Assembly (NCBI GenBank): GCA_001914235.1
Contig: MQUF01000003.1
Coordinates: 248,001-312,000, forward strand
Direction: 5' to 3'
Source: Desulfobulbaceae bacterium DB1
GTDB taxonomy: Bacteria; Desulfobacterota; Desulfobulbia; Desulfobulbales; SURF-16
DNA: 64,000 nucleotides
Shown here: in pieces, positions 34,055 through 44,021 of the stretch
How positions within the stretch are numbered: position 1 is the stretch's first letter
How the letters are laid out: the number at the start of each line of letters is the position of its first letter
The notes under the pieces: generated by a model
What the model was told of the DNA's origin: nothing
Databases searched by the model: none
The model's input: the letters and a program-made list of their open reading frames with translations, nothing else
Made by a program: the position numbers and the translations under genes

Positions 34055-34407
34055 TTGTTGACTATTTTGGGGTCCGCGCAACATCCCTCCCCGGAACAGT
34101 GATCCGATTCCTGCGTGCTGTTTTGTGAGATTTCTTGAAATTTTCTGGAAATTTATATACAAATTTATAGTATAGTTTTGATTGCTTGCAATGGGATGGC
34201 TTTGTAAAAATTCCGGCACCGTCTTTGCAACAGGATCACTGAAAAAATTATTACCGACAGGCCGGCGGCAGTGGGCGATTCCGACAAACTGACAAATCAG
34301 TTTTACCAGAAAAGCATGGTTGAAGCAGTACAGAGAGCCTGCAAGGCGTGCCTTGTCTGAACCGGCGACCAATCCGGGTCAACGGCCGTTGAAACGAAGA
34401 GGTTTCA
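34055..34407. other. Upstream region of the T6SS locus
   Basis: No gene is supported. An AT-rich stretch at 34130-34180 includes TTGAAA (34135) and TATAGT (34171) that do not form a well-spaced promoter. No sigma54 -24/-12 pattern was recognised. The T6SS promoter is presumably here. Confidence 0.4.
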
Positions 34408-35760
34408 ATGCCGCCTTTGCGCCGGACGCCCAATTTAACACCATCTCTGGTGCCCGCAATGACGAATGACCAGAAATTCCCCGAAGACGACAAGACCCGT
34501 ATCGGCATGGGAGTCGAGTTTTTCTCCCCGGACAGGAAGCCGCAACCGCCCGCAACGCCGGTCAATGACAGTGAAAAAACCCGTATCGGTTCCGGCCTCG
34601 ATATCGGCAGACCCGAACCACCTGCGGCAGACGCCGGTTTCGATTCCCCCCAGCGCCCCCGTTTCGCCGGCGAGCAGGTCACGATCACTCCCCAGGCGCC
34701 CGTTGCGCCGCCACCCCGACCCGCCCCCCCCAGACCTCCCATCCGGGAAGAAGATCTGTTCTTTGAGGCGGAAACAGCCGCCGGTGCCGTTGAAATGCCC
34801 CTCTCCTCCGGACTCAGGCTGACGGTCGGCCGCGACACCACGCAGGATATCATCCTTGACGATCGCACCCTGAGCCGCGAACACCTGGTTCTTGAAAGAC
34901 GGGGTGACAAGGTGGTCATTCAGGTTCTCGGCTTGAACGGCCTGGTCCACAACGGCATCACCCACAAGTCGACAACCATTGAAATCGCCGCTCCCGCCGC
35001 CTTCACCGTGGGCAGAATCCTCTGCCGGCTGCGCAAAAAGATCGATACCAATGCAACGCTTTTCATGGCGGACCCGGCGGAATTCGCCAAGGCCCAACAG
35101 CAACAGCCGGCGCCTCCCCCCCGTGACCCCTTTGCCGGGCACCCGGCTCCCAGGGGAGGAGACTTTCGGCAACCGGCACCGCCGCCTTTTCCAGGAGGCG
35201 ATTTTTCCGGCGACACTTCCGCTCCCCAAGCGGAGCCGGCACCGGCTTTTCCCCCGGCAAGCAGTCGCAACGCCTTTGATGATTTCGAGGGGCAGAGTTC
35301 CTGGGAAGACCCCTTCTCCCAACCGGCCGACGGCGGCCTCAAATCCGGATTCCCCTCACAAAAAACCGGGATCAGCCGCTATCTGCTTCTCGGCGGCGCC
35401 GCGCTGCTGGGAATTCTGCTTGTTGTTGCCCTGGTGCTTTTTTTCACCCGGGACAAGGATGATGCCCCGCCCAAGGCACCCACCGCTCCGCCACCGGCCG
35501 CGCAACAGGCCGCGCCTCCGCTTGTTGCCCCCGCTCCCGCTGTCGCGCCGCCTGCCCCGGCCGCGCCCGCGCAATCGGATGGTGACCCCAAGAACTACAA
35601 TTTGCACGGCAGATTCTTTAATGAAGCATACCGCTATTACAACGAAGGAAATTACACCATGGCCTGCGACTACCTGAAAGACATCCCGGCAACATCGGCG
35701 TTCCGGGAACGGGCCGAGAATCTGGCACAACAGATGGGCAACTGTAAACTCAATGACTGA
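34408..35760 (+). CDS. FHA-domain T6SS protein with membrane anchor
   Basis: 450 residues. Residues 1-60 hold two DKTRIG/EKTRIG motifs, the threonine context usually phosphorylated by T6SS Ser/Thr kinases. An FHA domain follows at about 135-215 (LTVGRDTTQDIILDDRTLSREHLVLE). Next come a Pro-rich linker, one membrane helix (YLLLGGAALLGILLVVALVLFF, residues about 325-346) and a short C-terminal TPR-like domain (FFNEAYRYYNEGNYTMACDYL). ATG 34408 has AGAGG five bases upstream; ATG 34459 (MTNDQKF) is an alternative. It is the first gene of the T6SS locus and overlaps the next FHA gene by eight bases. Confidence 0.85.
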   Translation: MPPLRRTPNLTPSLVPAMTNDQKFPEDDKTRIGMGVEFFSPDRKPQPPATPVNDSEKTRIGSGLDIGRPEPPAADAGFDSPQRPRFAGEQVTITPQAPVAPPPRPAPPRPPIREEDLFFEAETAAGAVEMPLSSGLRLTVGRDTTQDIILDDRTLSREHLVLERRGDKVVIQVLGLNGLVHNGITHKSTTIEIAAPAAFTVGRILCRLRKKIDTNATLFMADPAEFAKAQQQQPAPPPRDPFAGHPAPRGGDFRQPAPPPFPGGDFSGDTSAPQAEPAPAFPPASSRNAFDDFEGQSSWEDPFSQPADGGLKSGFPSQKTGISRYLLLGGAALLGILLVVALVLFFTRDKDDAPPKAPTAPPPAAQQAAPPLVAPAPAVAPPAPAAPAQSDGDPKNYNLHGRFFNEAYRYYNEGNYTMACDYLKDIPATSAFRERAENLAQQMGNCKLND

Positions 35761-37111
35761 GCAGCTCGTTCTTGAAGTGATTGACGGCCCGATGGACGGG
35801 CTGAACTGCCTCATTGACAAACAGGGCAATATCGGCCGCAACGTGGGAAACATCCTTTCCCTGGCCCTTGATCTGGAAATTTCCGGGCGGCACGCCGAAA
35901 TCCTCCGAGAGGGCCCGTCCTGGTGCCTGCGCGATCTGCAGAGCACCAACGGCACATGGCTGAAAGGCAAAAAAATCCAGCCGGCAAAGACCTTCCCCCT
36001 GAAAATGGGCGATACCTTCATTGTCGGCTCCACCATTATCCAGCTTTTTCAGGGGTCGATCCTTGATGTACTGAACTCCTTCAGCGACAAAGGGTTCAGC
36101 GACCCCCGCAAGGACTATGTTTTCTCGCCGGAATTCAACCCGGTGTGGGAAGAACTCTCGAACCGCATGCCGGCCGAGGGCGGCTACTGCGATATCAGCA
36201 GGCTGTTTCTGGCCCTGATCAAGGCAATGGATGAAAAAGAGGGCGAGCAATTTTCCAGCGTGCGCACCCTGCTGTCCGGCGCGCGCTATAAAATCCTTGA
36301 TCCCTGCCTTGCCAATATCAACCTGCAGCCCATGTTGCAGACCATGCCGGGCACGCTGATCATCGCCCCGCGGGTCTGGCGGGTGCTTGATCTTGCGGCA
36401 AAAAAAGACAAGGAGGGCATTACTCCGCTGCATTTCTGCAAGGCATTGCTCGAAGAGGGGCGGAGCCTGGTTTCCCGCTATATTCGTTCCGACCAGCCCC
36501 TGCTGGAAAGATTCGGCATTTCCTACGGCCGCCCGCAACCGGGCAGAGCCGCCGCCCTTTCTCCGGCCCCTGATGTTTCCCCTTCCGCTCCCGCCGAGCC
36601 GGCAATGGCGGAATCCCGTTCGGAGCAAAGCCATGATGACCCCCTCTGGCTTGACTTTGCCCTGAAAATTGAAAGAATTGCAAAAGGCTTTCTGGATGAT
36701 GCCGAAAGCCCTGTTGCCGGAACCAACAAACTGCAACTGCCGGAGCTGGAAGGAGATCTGCGGGAGGCGCTTCGCCTGGCGTCCGACAAAACCGGCCGGG
36801 AGAAAATTCTCGCAGCCCGCCTGGAGACCCTCTATCACCTGCTGGTTTTGCTGCTTGCCGCCCAGCGCGAAGGATACATGCCCTTTGCCGCCCGGTTCGG
36901 CGCGCGGCTCGGCAAGGCCCTGGCCGACACGGATGATCAAGGCAAGGGACTGCTGCCTCTCGGCAAAAAAGCACTCACCCCCCAGGATATCGCCAACACC
37001 GTCAGGGCCACCCTGACCAAAGTGGAAAGCGAAGGGATGGCGGAACAGGTGGTGCGGGAACAGATTCAGACGAAGCTCAGGAAGTACAAGGAAAAATCGC
37101 AACCCAACTGA
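35753..37111 (+). CDS. tagH: FHA-domain T6SS protein, TagH-like
   Basis: 452 residues. The N-terminal FHA domain (GNIGRNVGNILSLALDLEISG...HAEILREG, then STNGTWLKG) is canonical. The remainder is helical and contains a conserved type VI FHA C-terminal region (GYCDISRLFLALIKAMDEKE). FHA proteins bind phosphothreonine and gate T6SS assembly; with no kinase in the window, the partner must be encoded elsewhere or be the neighbouring KTRIG-containing protein. The ATG overlaps the upstream stop. No membrane segment is seen. Confidence 0.82.
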   Translation: MTEQLVLEVIDGPMDGLNCLIDKQGNIGRNVGNILSLALDLEISGRHAEILREGPSWCLRDLQSTNGTWLKGKKIQPAKTFPLKMGDTFIVGSTIIQLFQGSILDVLNSFSDKGFSDPRKDYVFSPEFNPVWEELSNRMPAEGGYCDISRLFLALIKAMDEKEGEQFSSVRTLLSGARYKILDPCLANINLQPMLQTMPGTLIIAPRVWRVLDLAAKKDKEGITPLHFCKALLEEGRSLVSRYIRSDQPLLERFGISYGRPQPGRAAALSPAPDVSPSAPAEPAMAESRSEQSHDDPLWLDFALKIERIAKGFLDDAESPVAGTNKLQLPELEGDLREALRLASDKTGREKILAARLETLYHLLVLLLAAQREGYMPFAARFGARLGKALADTDDQGKGLLPLGKKALTPQDIANTVRATLTKVESEGMAEQVVREQIQTKLRKYKEKSQPN

Positions 37112-37151
37112 ACGGAAGTAAAAATTACCAAACTGAGGAGGAATATCCATA

Positions 37152-37604
37152 ATGGGGAAAAAATCCTGTCGTCTCTTTCTATTTCTCATCCTGTCCGTCA
37201 TGCTTGGGGCCTGTGCCGCGCCCAAGAAATTTTCCGATATCACCCTCAACTTTGCCGCCGATCCCTCCATAAACGATGATGTCCTGCTGCCGGTCGACAT
37301 CGTCGTGGTCGACCGCGCCGTCTCCGAATCGGTCCTTGAGATTGGCCCGGAAAACTGGTTCGGAGAAACCCTCCGCGACCGGCTCGTGGGTGAAGAAATC
37401 CAGCATGTCGCCATCAAGGGTGACGCCCGGCGGGAGGTGAAAATCACTATCCCCGAGGGAGTCACCAAGGTGATCATTTACGCCGACTATGAAAACAACG
37501 TGGACCGCCTCGGTCAGCAGATCGTCATTTCTCCGGAAAAAAACAATTTTGCGCCGAGCTACAAGGTGAACATCAAAGACAATAGAATGGAGCTTGCGCC
37601 GTGA
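37152..37604 (+). CDS. tssJ: T6SS outer-membrane lipoprotein TssJ
   Basis: 150 residues with a lipoprotein signal (LFLFLILSVMLGAC, lipobox LGAC, Cys residue 21). A beta-sandwich region follows, including NWFGETLRDRLVGEEI and VTKVIIYADYENN. TssJ anchors the TssLM complex to the outer membrane. Position directly before tssK-tssL-tssM supports the call. The sequence is divergent, so the name leans on context. It overlaps tssK by four bases. Confidence 0.85.
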   Translation: MGKKSCRLFLFLILSVMLGACAAPKKFSDITLNFAADPSINDDVLLPVDIVVVDRAVSESVLEIGPENWFGETLRDRLVGEEIQHVAIKGDARREVKITIPEGVTKVIIYADYENNVDRLGQQIVISPEKNNFAPSYKVNIKDNRMELAP

Positions 37605-38989
37605 CAGGAAAAAGCGAAACAGCCGAGGTTCACTGGCATGAGGGGATGTTTCTCCTGCCCCACCATTACCAGGCCTCCGGCCGCAGCAGGCACATGCTGG
37701 AATGCGAAATGGCCACCACCCTCACCCCCTACTGGTGGGGCATCGGCGACCTGCAGATAAACAGCGCCGCCCTGGCCGGCTTCCGCATTAAGATCGATCG
37801 CGCCGTTTTCCGCCTCAAGGACGGCACCTGGATCAATGTGCCGGATAACGGACATGCCGCGGAAAAATCCTTTGCAGACCAGAAAGATCAGCTCGATACG
37901 GGTCTGCCCGTCTGGTTCGGCATCAGGCGGCCGGAGCCGCACCGCCCTCTGGTGCATGAACTGGGCGAGGAGGAAAAGGGCGTTGCCCGCACCTTTGTCC
38001 TGAAGGAAAACACCCTGGCCGACGAAAACAACGGCCAGAATGAGCAGACGATCCTGAGCCGCCTGTGGAACGTTCAGATTTTTTTCGGTCCCCATCCGGG
38101 GGACCAGTTCGAGGCCATGCAGATCGGCGAAATGGAATGGTCGTCCTCCAAGCTGCCCGTCTTCAAGGCGGCGCACATCCCGCCGCTGCTCCACATCACC
38201 GCCTCCTCCCATCTGCGGGAGCGCACCAAGAATGTGGTGGTCAAGCTGAGCAATCAGGCGAATTTTCTCCAAGGCGAAATGTCGGCCAAAAGAATCTCGC
38301 TGACCGGCGACCCGCTGCGCATACTGGCGAATCTTTCCCGCCTGCAGATTTCGGCAAGCTACGGCCTGCTCATGCAGCAGCTTCTCAATGCGGAACACAT
38401 TCACCCCTTTCACCTGTACCTGGAGCTTGTCCGGCTGGCCGGAGAACTGGTCGCCCTCTACCCCGACACCCGGCTGACCATCCCCCCCTATGACCATGAC
38501 AATCTCACCTTTGTCATGGAAACGGTGCTGAAGCTGGTTGAGCAGATGATCGAGGGCGGAGTGGTGGTCGACTACATCCACCGTCGTTTTGAAATCGAAG
38601 GCGACCAGCGTGTCTGCCGCATTGACAAGGAATGGCTCGAACCGGCCCAGGGCACCAGGGTCAAGACCTATCTCTGCATCGTCACCGATATGACGGAAAG
38701 CCAGGTCGATGCCATGCTGAGCGATTACCGGGTAAAAATTGCGCCGCCCTCCCGCATGGAGGAGCTGATCATTTCCCGAACCAGGGGCCTGTCCTGCCAG
38801 AGACTGCGCCGCATCCCCTCCGGTCTGCCGGACAAAAGCGGCCTGCACTACTATCAGGTGGACATATCGCGCACCTCGGAATTCTGGCTTGATCTCTGCC
38901 GGGACCTTTATCTCGTCATCTACGGCATCCCGGTTGACGCCACCTCGGACATCAGTCTTTACGTGCACATCGAGCAGGGAGAAAAATAA
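37601..38989 (+). CDS. tssK: T6SS baseplate protein TssK
   Basis: 462 residues, standard length. The N-terminal HWHEGMFLLPHHYQ signature (residues about 9-21) and C-terminal SDISLYVHIE are typical of TssK/ImpJ. It connects the baseplate to the TssLM membrane complex as trimers. It starts with GTG overlapping the tssJ stop, and its own stop shares one base with the tssL start. Confidence 0.95.
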   Translation: MTGKSETAEVHWHEGMFLLPHHYQASGRSRHMLECEMATTLTPYWWGIGDLQINSAALAGFRIKIDRAVFRLKDGTWINVPDNGHAAEKSFADQKDQLDTGLPVWFGIRRPEPHRPLVHELGEEEKGVARTFVLKENTLADENNGQNEQTILSRLWNVQIFFGPHPGDQFEAMQIGEMEWSSSKLPVFKAAHIPPLLHITASSHLRERTKNVVVKLSNQANFLQGEMSAKRISLTGDPLRILANLSRLQISASYGLLMQQLLNAEHIHPFHLYLELVRLAGELVALYPDTRLTIPPYDHDNLTFVMETVLKLVEQMIEGGVVVDYIHRRFEIEGDQRVCRIDKEWLEPAQGTRVKTYLCIVTDMTESQVDAMLSDYRVKIAPPSRMEELIISRTRGLSCQRLRRIPSGLPDKSGLHYYQVDISRTSEFWLDLCRDLYLVIYGIPVDATSDISLYVHIEQGEK

Positions 38990-39657
38990 TGGACAACAGA
39001 ATAATGAACGCCGCCCGACCGGTGATTGATTATCTCCTCGGTTTCCGCTACCGGCTTGAAGCCGGTGAACAAGTCGATTCCCATTCCCTGCGCGCCGACA
39101 TCGTCACCCGCCTGGCCGGCATGGAGGCCTCCCTGCAGACCGTCGCCGCGCTGCAGCCGAAGCTTCCGACCATCAAATACATCATGACCGGCTTTGCCGA
39201 CGAGGTCATTCTCTCCTCCGCATGGAACCGGGCCAAGGAATGGCATGAACGGCTGCTTGAAATGGAATTCTTCCGAACCAGCGTGGTGGGCGAACGATTT
39301 TACGATCTGCTGGAAAACGAAGGCTACCGGGACCCGGAACTGGCCGAGCTGTTCTACACCATTCTGGCCTTGGGTTTCCGGGGCAGATACCGCAACCAGC
39401 CGGAAAAGGTGACCGGGCTGAAACTGCGAACCTATGCGCTGCTGCCGAACCGCTTGCCCGACGACGAGCGCCGCCTTACTCCGGGCGCCGAACACGTCAT
39501 TGCCGGAGACACCAGATATTTGCCGAAACTGTTCGGTTTGTCGGCCATCATTGCCGTGCTGCTGGTTTCCTTTCTCATTTACTTTATCACCAGCCAATGG
39601 ATGTGGAACGATATTGCCGGGGTGATCAACGATGTCAGTCGGTCGCTCATCGAGTAA
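38989..39657 (+). CDS. tssL: T6SS inner-membrane protein TssL (DotU family)
   Basis: 222 residues. The cytoplasmic hook domain (IKYIMTGFADEVILSS, FFYDLLENE-like RFYDLLENEGY, LYYTILALGFRGRYR-like FYTILALGFRGRYR) is followed by one C-terminal membrane helix (LSAIIAVLLVSFLIYFI, residues about 181-198). No peptidoglycan-binding OmpA extension is present, so wall anchoring must come from another protein. It is coupled to tssK. Confidence 0.94.
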   Translation: MDNRIMNAARPVIDYLLGFRYRLEAGEQVDSHSLRADIVTRLAGMEASLQTVAALQPKLPTIKYIMTGFADEVILSSAWNRAKEWHERLLEMEFFRTSVVGERFYDLLENEGYRDPELAELFYTILALGFRGRYRNQPEKVTGLKLRTYALLPNRLPDDERRLTPGAEHVIAGDTRYLPKLFGLSAIIAVLLVSFLIYFITSQWMWNDIAGVINDVSRSLIE

Positions 39658-39707
39658 CCTGCATGGCTGGACCGGAATGGTCAGCCACAACGAAACATGA
39701 AAATCAA

Positions 39708-39766
39708 CCACGGTGCACAGCGAACACGCAGAGAAAAAAACAAAATCCTCCGTGTTCTCCGTGGTG
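39708..39766. repeat. CACGG-type inverted repeat between tssL and tssM
   Basis: The left arm begins CCACGGTGCACAGCGAACAC and the right arm is CTCCGTGTTCTCCGTGGTG; reverse-complementing the right arm gives CACCACGGAGAACACGGAG. This resembles a widely dispersed CCGTGTTCTCCGTGG repeat seen in many bacterial genomes. Confidence 0.5.
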
Positions 39767-39793
39767 AAAAAAAAGTTTTCGGATAAAAAAGCC

Positions 39794-42700
39794 ATGTCAA
39801 AACTACTTTCCCTGTTGCGTTCGCCCCTTTCCGCCCTTGCCGGCATCATGGTCATCATCGGCATCCTCGGCTACTACCTCACCCGGCTCGGCCTGAAACT
39901 GGGATCAAAATATCTGCTGCTGGGGCTGGGCGGCATCCTGCTCACCGTCCTGCTCATTGTCGGCATCTATTTCCTTTGGCGCCTGTTTGAAAAACGACGC
40001 GGGAAAAAAATGGGAGACGAACTTGACCGGCAGCAGCAGGCCGAGGACCAGCAGCGTCAGCAGTCGAAACTCGCGGTCCAGGATATCAAGGGCCGCTGGG
40101 CCGACGCCATGGCGACGCTCAAGGCAAGCAAGGTCAAGATTTACGACCTGCCGTGGTTTCTGCTCATCGGCGAGCCCCAATCGGGAAAAACCACCACCCT
40201 GCGCGAATCAGGCCTTGACTTCCCGCTGGGCAAGGATGCGCTGACCGGCGCGGGCGGCACCGTCAACTGCGACTGGTGGTTCACCAACGACGCGGTCATC
40301 ATCGACACCGCCGGCCGTTTCACCATGCCCGTTGACACCGCCCCTGACCGCCGGGAGTGGCGTGCCTTTCTCAAACTGCTCGGCCGCTACCGCAGCCGCT
40401 GTCCGATAAACGGGGTCATCGTCACCATTCCGGCCACCTCCCTGCTGCAGGATTCGCCGGACACCATCAGGAACAAGTCCCGAAACATCCAGGAAAAACT
40501 GCACGAGCTGGTCGCGGTGCTGGGTATCGAGTTTCCCGTGTACATCATGGTGTCGAAACTTGACCTGGTTTACGGTTTCGCCGAATTCTGCGCCTCGCTT
40601 TCCGCCCAGGAACGTACCCAGGCAGTGGGCTGGAATCGACGCGACATCGCCTCCAAGGGGTTCAACCCGGAGGAATTCAACCACTTCTTTGAACTCCTGC
40701 ACGGCAGACTGCACGGCTGGTCCATGCGCCGGCTGCGGGACATCACCCCCGGCCCGGAGGCGGACCGGGTCTATGCCTTTCCCGGTGAATTCAGCCGGGT
40801 GAAGGATACCCTGCGGGAATACCTTGGCTTCATCTTCAGCGGCGACCGCTTTCACTCACCTCTGCTGCTGCGCGGCTGCTATTTCAGCAGCGGCCTCCAG
40901 GAAGGCCGCTCCATCGCCAGGGCACTGCTGTCCGGGGCAAAGGCGGAGGATAAGGGAATCATGGCGGAATTCGCCAAATCCTTTGTCCAGTCCCGGGCCT
41001 ATTTCATCAACATATTCTACCGGAAAGTCTTCCGGGAACAGGGACTGGTCAACCGCGCCGGCAGAATGGCCAAGCAGGAGATCACCTTCCGTATCGCGGC
41101 AGGCGTCACGGCGACAGTCATCCTGGTGGTCACCGCCTGGCTGCTGATCAGCGGCTACAACCGATTGCTCAATCTGGTGCAGCCCCTCGAGCTTCATGCC
41201 CGCAAGGCACAGACCATGCTGCTCGGCAAAGGACAGCCCGCGCAGCCCGTTGATTTCAATGAAGTCGTCACAGTGATTGACACACTTGACCGTGGCCGCT
41301 TGCAGCTCATGGAACAGGGCGTCCGCCGCTTTTTCAAATCAAAGGAACACGGCATCGTCCGAAAGATCGGCCGCATTGAAGACGCGCTGCTGGAACAGAT
41401 GGTGCTCCACCCGATGCTGCTTGCCGCCGGGGAGAATTTCGCCGCCATGGAAAGGCTGGCCGATCCGGCTGAAAAGGCCCGGTTTCTCAAACTGCTCCTG
41501 CTGTATCTTGACACCAAGGCGGGAAAAGCCATTTCCGGCAACGATATCATGGCCGGCTTTGACTTTGTTCCCTGGCAGTCCCCTGCCATGCGGGCCATCA
41601 ATCGCCTTGAGGTGGAACGGCTGGTCAAGGGCTACCCTTACGGCGACATGCCGAATTTCACCTTTGCCAAGTTTCGCGGCACCATGTTCCAGGCACGGGA
41701 CGGCATGGGGCGGCTCCAGGAATTCTGGGCCACCTATTATCCCGAGCTGTGGAAGAAAATCCAGGACGCCATCACCATGATCAACGCCTCATACGGCAAC
41801 CTGAACGTCATGCCGATGCGACCCGGCGATGACAACGATTTTGCATCCTTCAGCGCCGAGGCCAAGCGTTTCCTGGAGGGGATCGACTTCCTCTCCGCCA
41901 TCGGCCGCGACGATCTTGTCTGGACCGCGGCGATAAAGGCTTCCTGTCAGGAGGATTATCTTCTCCTGGGAAAAGCCCTGACCGACCAGCCCCCGGGAGA
42001 TATCAATTCCCTGACTTCCACCGCCACCCGTCATTCCCAAATCTGCCAGGATACCGAGCAGAACATCGGCTCGCAGTGGGCCGCCTTCATCCGCCGGAAC
42101 AGTCATGTGGTCCACGACGACGGTCAACTTGACCCGGACATGCCGGCGGTCAAAAAAGCGGTACGGGTCGCCCTTGACTTCGGTCCGCTTTTTACCCCCG
42201 AGGAAAGCAAACGCCTCCAGGAACCAGGCACCGATCCCCTTGCGGTGCTCGGGTTCTGGAACCAGGCATGGCAAAAGGAAAGAGAAACGAAATCAGGGGA
42301 AATACAGGCACTTATCGCCGGTCTGCAGGGGGAGAAATGGAAAAAACCGGAACTGCAGGCCGCCCTTGATTCCTTTATGCGCCATATCGTCTGGCTGTCG
42401 GAACGAGACGCCACCATTGCCGCCATCAAGGCGGTAAGCTCCCAGGACGCCATCACGGCGGACAGCCTCAGTCCCGGTCTTGATCCGCCCCGCATGGCCA
42501 GGGCATCCTGGCTGACGACCCAGTACACGACACTGAGCAACATCCATGAAAGCCTGCGCCAGAAATACCCGGCCGCCACGGTCGGCCTGAAGCCCGTCCA
42601 CGCGGCCATGACCGAGGTGATGCTGGAAAGCTGGCAGCGGTGCCTGCAATTCTGGCACAATACCATCCGGGATGTTGATCCGGCCGCCCGCATCCTCTCC

Positions 42701-43990
42701 ACCAAGTCATGGCAGGCCTTCCGCCAGGAGGTCATGAACCAGCAGGGCATCTTCCTCGACATCAGTGTCTGGCCCATGGACGCCTTTCTCGACGCCATGC
42801 CGTTGAAAGATATCCAGGGAGTCAAAGAGGTGCTGTGGAACGCGGTGAACAAGGCACTTGCCTCGTCATCCTTGCGGTCCCTGGAGCAAAAGGTGGAAAA
42901 AACGGCCTACGTCTACAGCGGCAACCGCTACATGAGCATGCTTGACGAGTCGCAAAACGACTTCTACAACGCCGTCAAGGAACTCAGCGACGACGCCACC
43001 CAGTCCTGGCAGGCGCTCAGCGCCAAACCGGAAACAGGGGCCGCCCCCATGGACGCCTTTTCCGCGCTCCGCATCTTTGCCAACAAGGTTGAACGGGACG
43101 CCTTAAGCCGCGGCGAACCCCTGGCCTTGCGACTCGCCGCCATAGAGAGCCACGGCATTTCGCTGCTCAAGGGCAAAGTCGCCTCCGGAGTCAGCACCTC
43201 CTTTGCCTCCTTTATCGGCGAATGGCAGAAAAAAATAGGCGACACCTTCCCCTTCGGCAACCCTGAGCGCTGGATCATCGAGGACAACATTGAAGGCAAC
43301 CTGCGCACCCTGACCATCCAGGTCGGCAGTGCCGCCGTGCTCAACGACTTCTTCTTTTCGGCCGATAACGGCTTCGAAGTCTTTGTCAAAAAATACGGCC
43401 TGCTGCAGGCAAAACCCGCCGCCGACTCCTCTGCCGCCATTCTCAACGAAGCCCAGAAGCGCTTTCTGAAAGAGTGCCAGCAGTGGCGGGAATTTCTTTT
43501 TGATGAAGGCGGGCGCCCCAAGAGCCATCGCGTGGAAGTGATGATCGATGATGCCGGAGACCAGGCCGACCAGGCGGCAGCGCGATTCACCCAGCTGCTC
43601 TTCAATGGCCTGGAGGACGACAAGCGCAAAGCACTCAGGCTGCGCTTCAGCGGCAACCGCTACAAACGGGGCGAAGCCCTGTGGGATCTCCACGCAGCCC
43701 CTGCCGTCACCATTGAGGCGATAAACGAGGAAACCGGCATGAAGACCTCGCTGCGGGTTACCGGCGGCAGCATTGCGTTTCCCGCCTACCTCATCAGCAG
43801 CGGCACCAGGCTCGAAAGCACCCGGCTGTCCGAATGGCGCGTCTCCCTGCAATTGCCGGAAAGCCTGATCGTTACCCCGGCCAAGGACGGGGAACCCGCC
43901 GTGGTGCGCACCCAGCCGGGTTTTGCCCTTGTGCCGCTCAAGGTTGGTTTTGACCAGCTGCTGCCCGGCCCGGTGAGCTGGCCGCGCTGA
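39794..43990 (+). CDS. tssM: T6SS inner-membrane core protein TssM (IcmF)
   Basis: 1398 residues from ATG 39794 (MSKLLSLLRSPLSALAGIM). Two N-terminal membrane helices are followed by a cytoplasmic NTPase domain with Walker A GEPQSGKTTTL and Walker B-like DTAGRF. A third helix (AGVTATVILVVTAWLLISGY, about residue 435) leads to a large periplasmic domain that reaches TssJ. A longer frame from 39713 crosses the repeat element and has no clear start, so is not used. The intact Walker A suggests a nucleotide-using TssM. Confidence 0.95.
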   Translation: MSKLLSLLRSPLSALAGIMVIIGILGYYLTRLGLKLGSKYLLLGLGGILLTVLLIVGIYFLWRLFEKRRGKKMGDELDRQQQAEDQQRQQSKLAVQDIKGRWADAMATLKASKVKIYDLPWFLLIGEPQSGKTTTLRESGLDFPLGKDALTGAGGTVNCDWWFTNDAVIIDTAGRFTMPVDTAPDRREWRAFLKLLGRYRSRCPINGVIVTIPATSLLQDSPDTIRNKSRNIQEKLHELVAVLGIEFPVYIMVSKLDLVYGFAEFCASLSAQERTQAVGWNRRDIASKGFNPEEFNHFFELLHGRLHGWSMRRLRDITPGPEADRVYAFPGEFSRVKDTLREYLGFIFSGDRFHSPLLLRGCYFSSGLQEGRSIARALLSGAKAEDKGIMAEFAKSFVQSRAYFINIFYRKVFREQGLVNRAGRMAKQEITFRIAAGVTATVILVVTAWLLISGYNRLLNLVQPLELHARKAQTMLLGKGQPAQPVDFNEVVTVIDTLDRGRLQLMEQGVRRFFKSKEHGIVRKIGRIEDALLEQMVLHPMLLAAGENFAAMERLADPAEKARFLKLLLLYLDTKAGKAISGNDIMAGFDFVPWQSPAMRAINRLEVERLVKGYPYGDMPNFTFAKFRGTMFQARDGMGRLQEFWATYYPELWKKIQDAITMINASYGNLNVMPMRPGDDNDFASFSAEAKRFLEGIDFLSAIGRDDLVWTAAIKASCQEDYLLLGKALTDQPPGDINSLTSTATRHSQICQDTEQNIGSQWAAFIRRNSHVVHDDGQLDPDMPAVKKAVRVALDFGPLFTPEESKRLQEPGTDPLAVLGFWNQAWQKERETKSGEIQALIAGLQGEKWKKPELQAALDSFMRHIVWLSERDATIAAIKAVSSQDAITADSLSPGLDPPRMARASWLTTQYTTLSNIHESLRQKYPAATVGLKPVHAAMTEVMLESWQRCLQFWHNTIRDVDPAARILSTKSWQAFRQEVMNQQGIFLDISVWPMDAFLDAMPLKDIQGVKEVLWNAVNKALASSSLRSLEQKVEKTAYVYSGNRYMSMLDESQNDFYNAVKELSDDATQSWQALSAKPETGAAPMDAFSALRIFANKVERDALSRGEPLALRLAAIESHGISLLKGKVASGVSTSFASFIGEWQKKIGDTFPFGNPERWIIEDNIEGNLRTLTIQVGSAAVLNDFFFSADNGFEVFVKKYGLLQAKPAADSSAAILNEAQKRFLKECQQWREFLFDEGGRPKSHRVEVMIDDAGDQADQAAARFTQLLFNGLEDDKRKALRLRFSGNRYKRGEALWDLHAAPAVTIEAINEETGMKTSLRVTGGSIAFPAYLISSGTRLESTRLSEWRVSLQLPESLIVTPAKDGEPAVVRTQPGFALVPLKVGFDQLLPGPVSWPR

Positions 43991-44021
43991 TACCTGGTTC
44001 ACACCCGCGGGTTCGAACTCG

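Noticed and set aside
35750-37477. 575-codon minus-strand open frame across the second FHA gene and tssJ
   Set aside because: Antisense to two supported genes, with no recognisable domain.
37559-38968. 469-codon minus-strand open frame opposite tssK
   Set aside because: Antisense shadow; TssK signatures are present on the plus strand.
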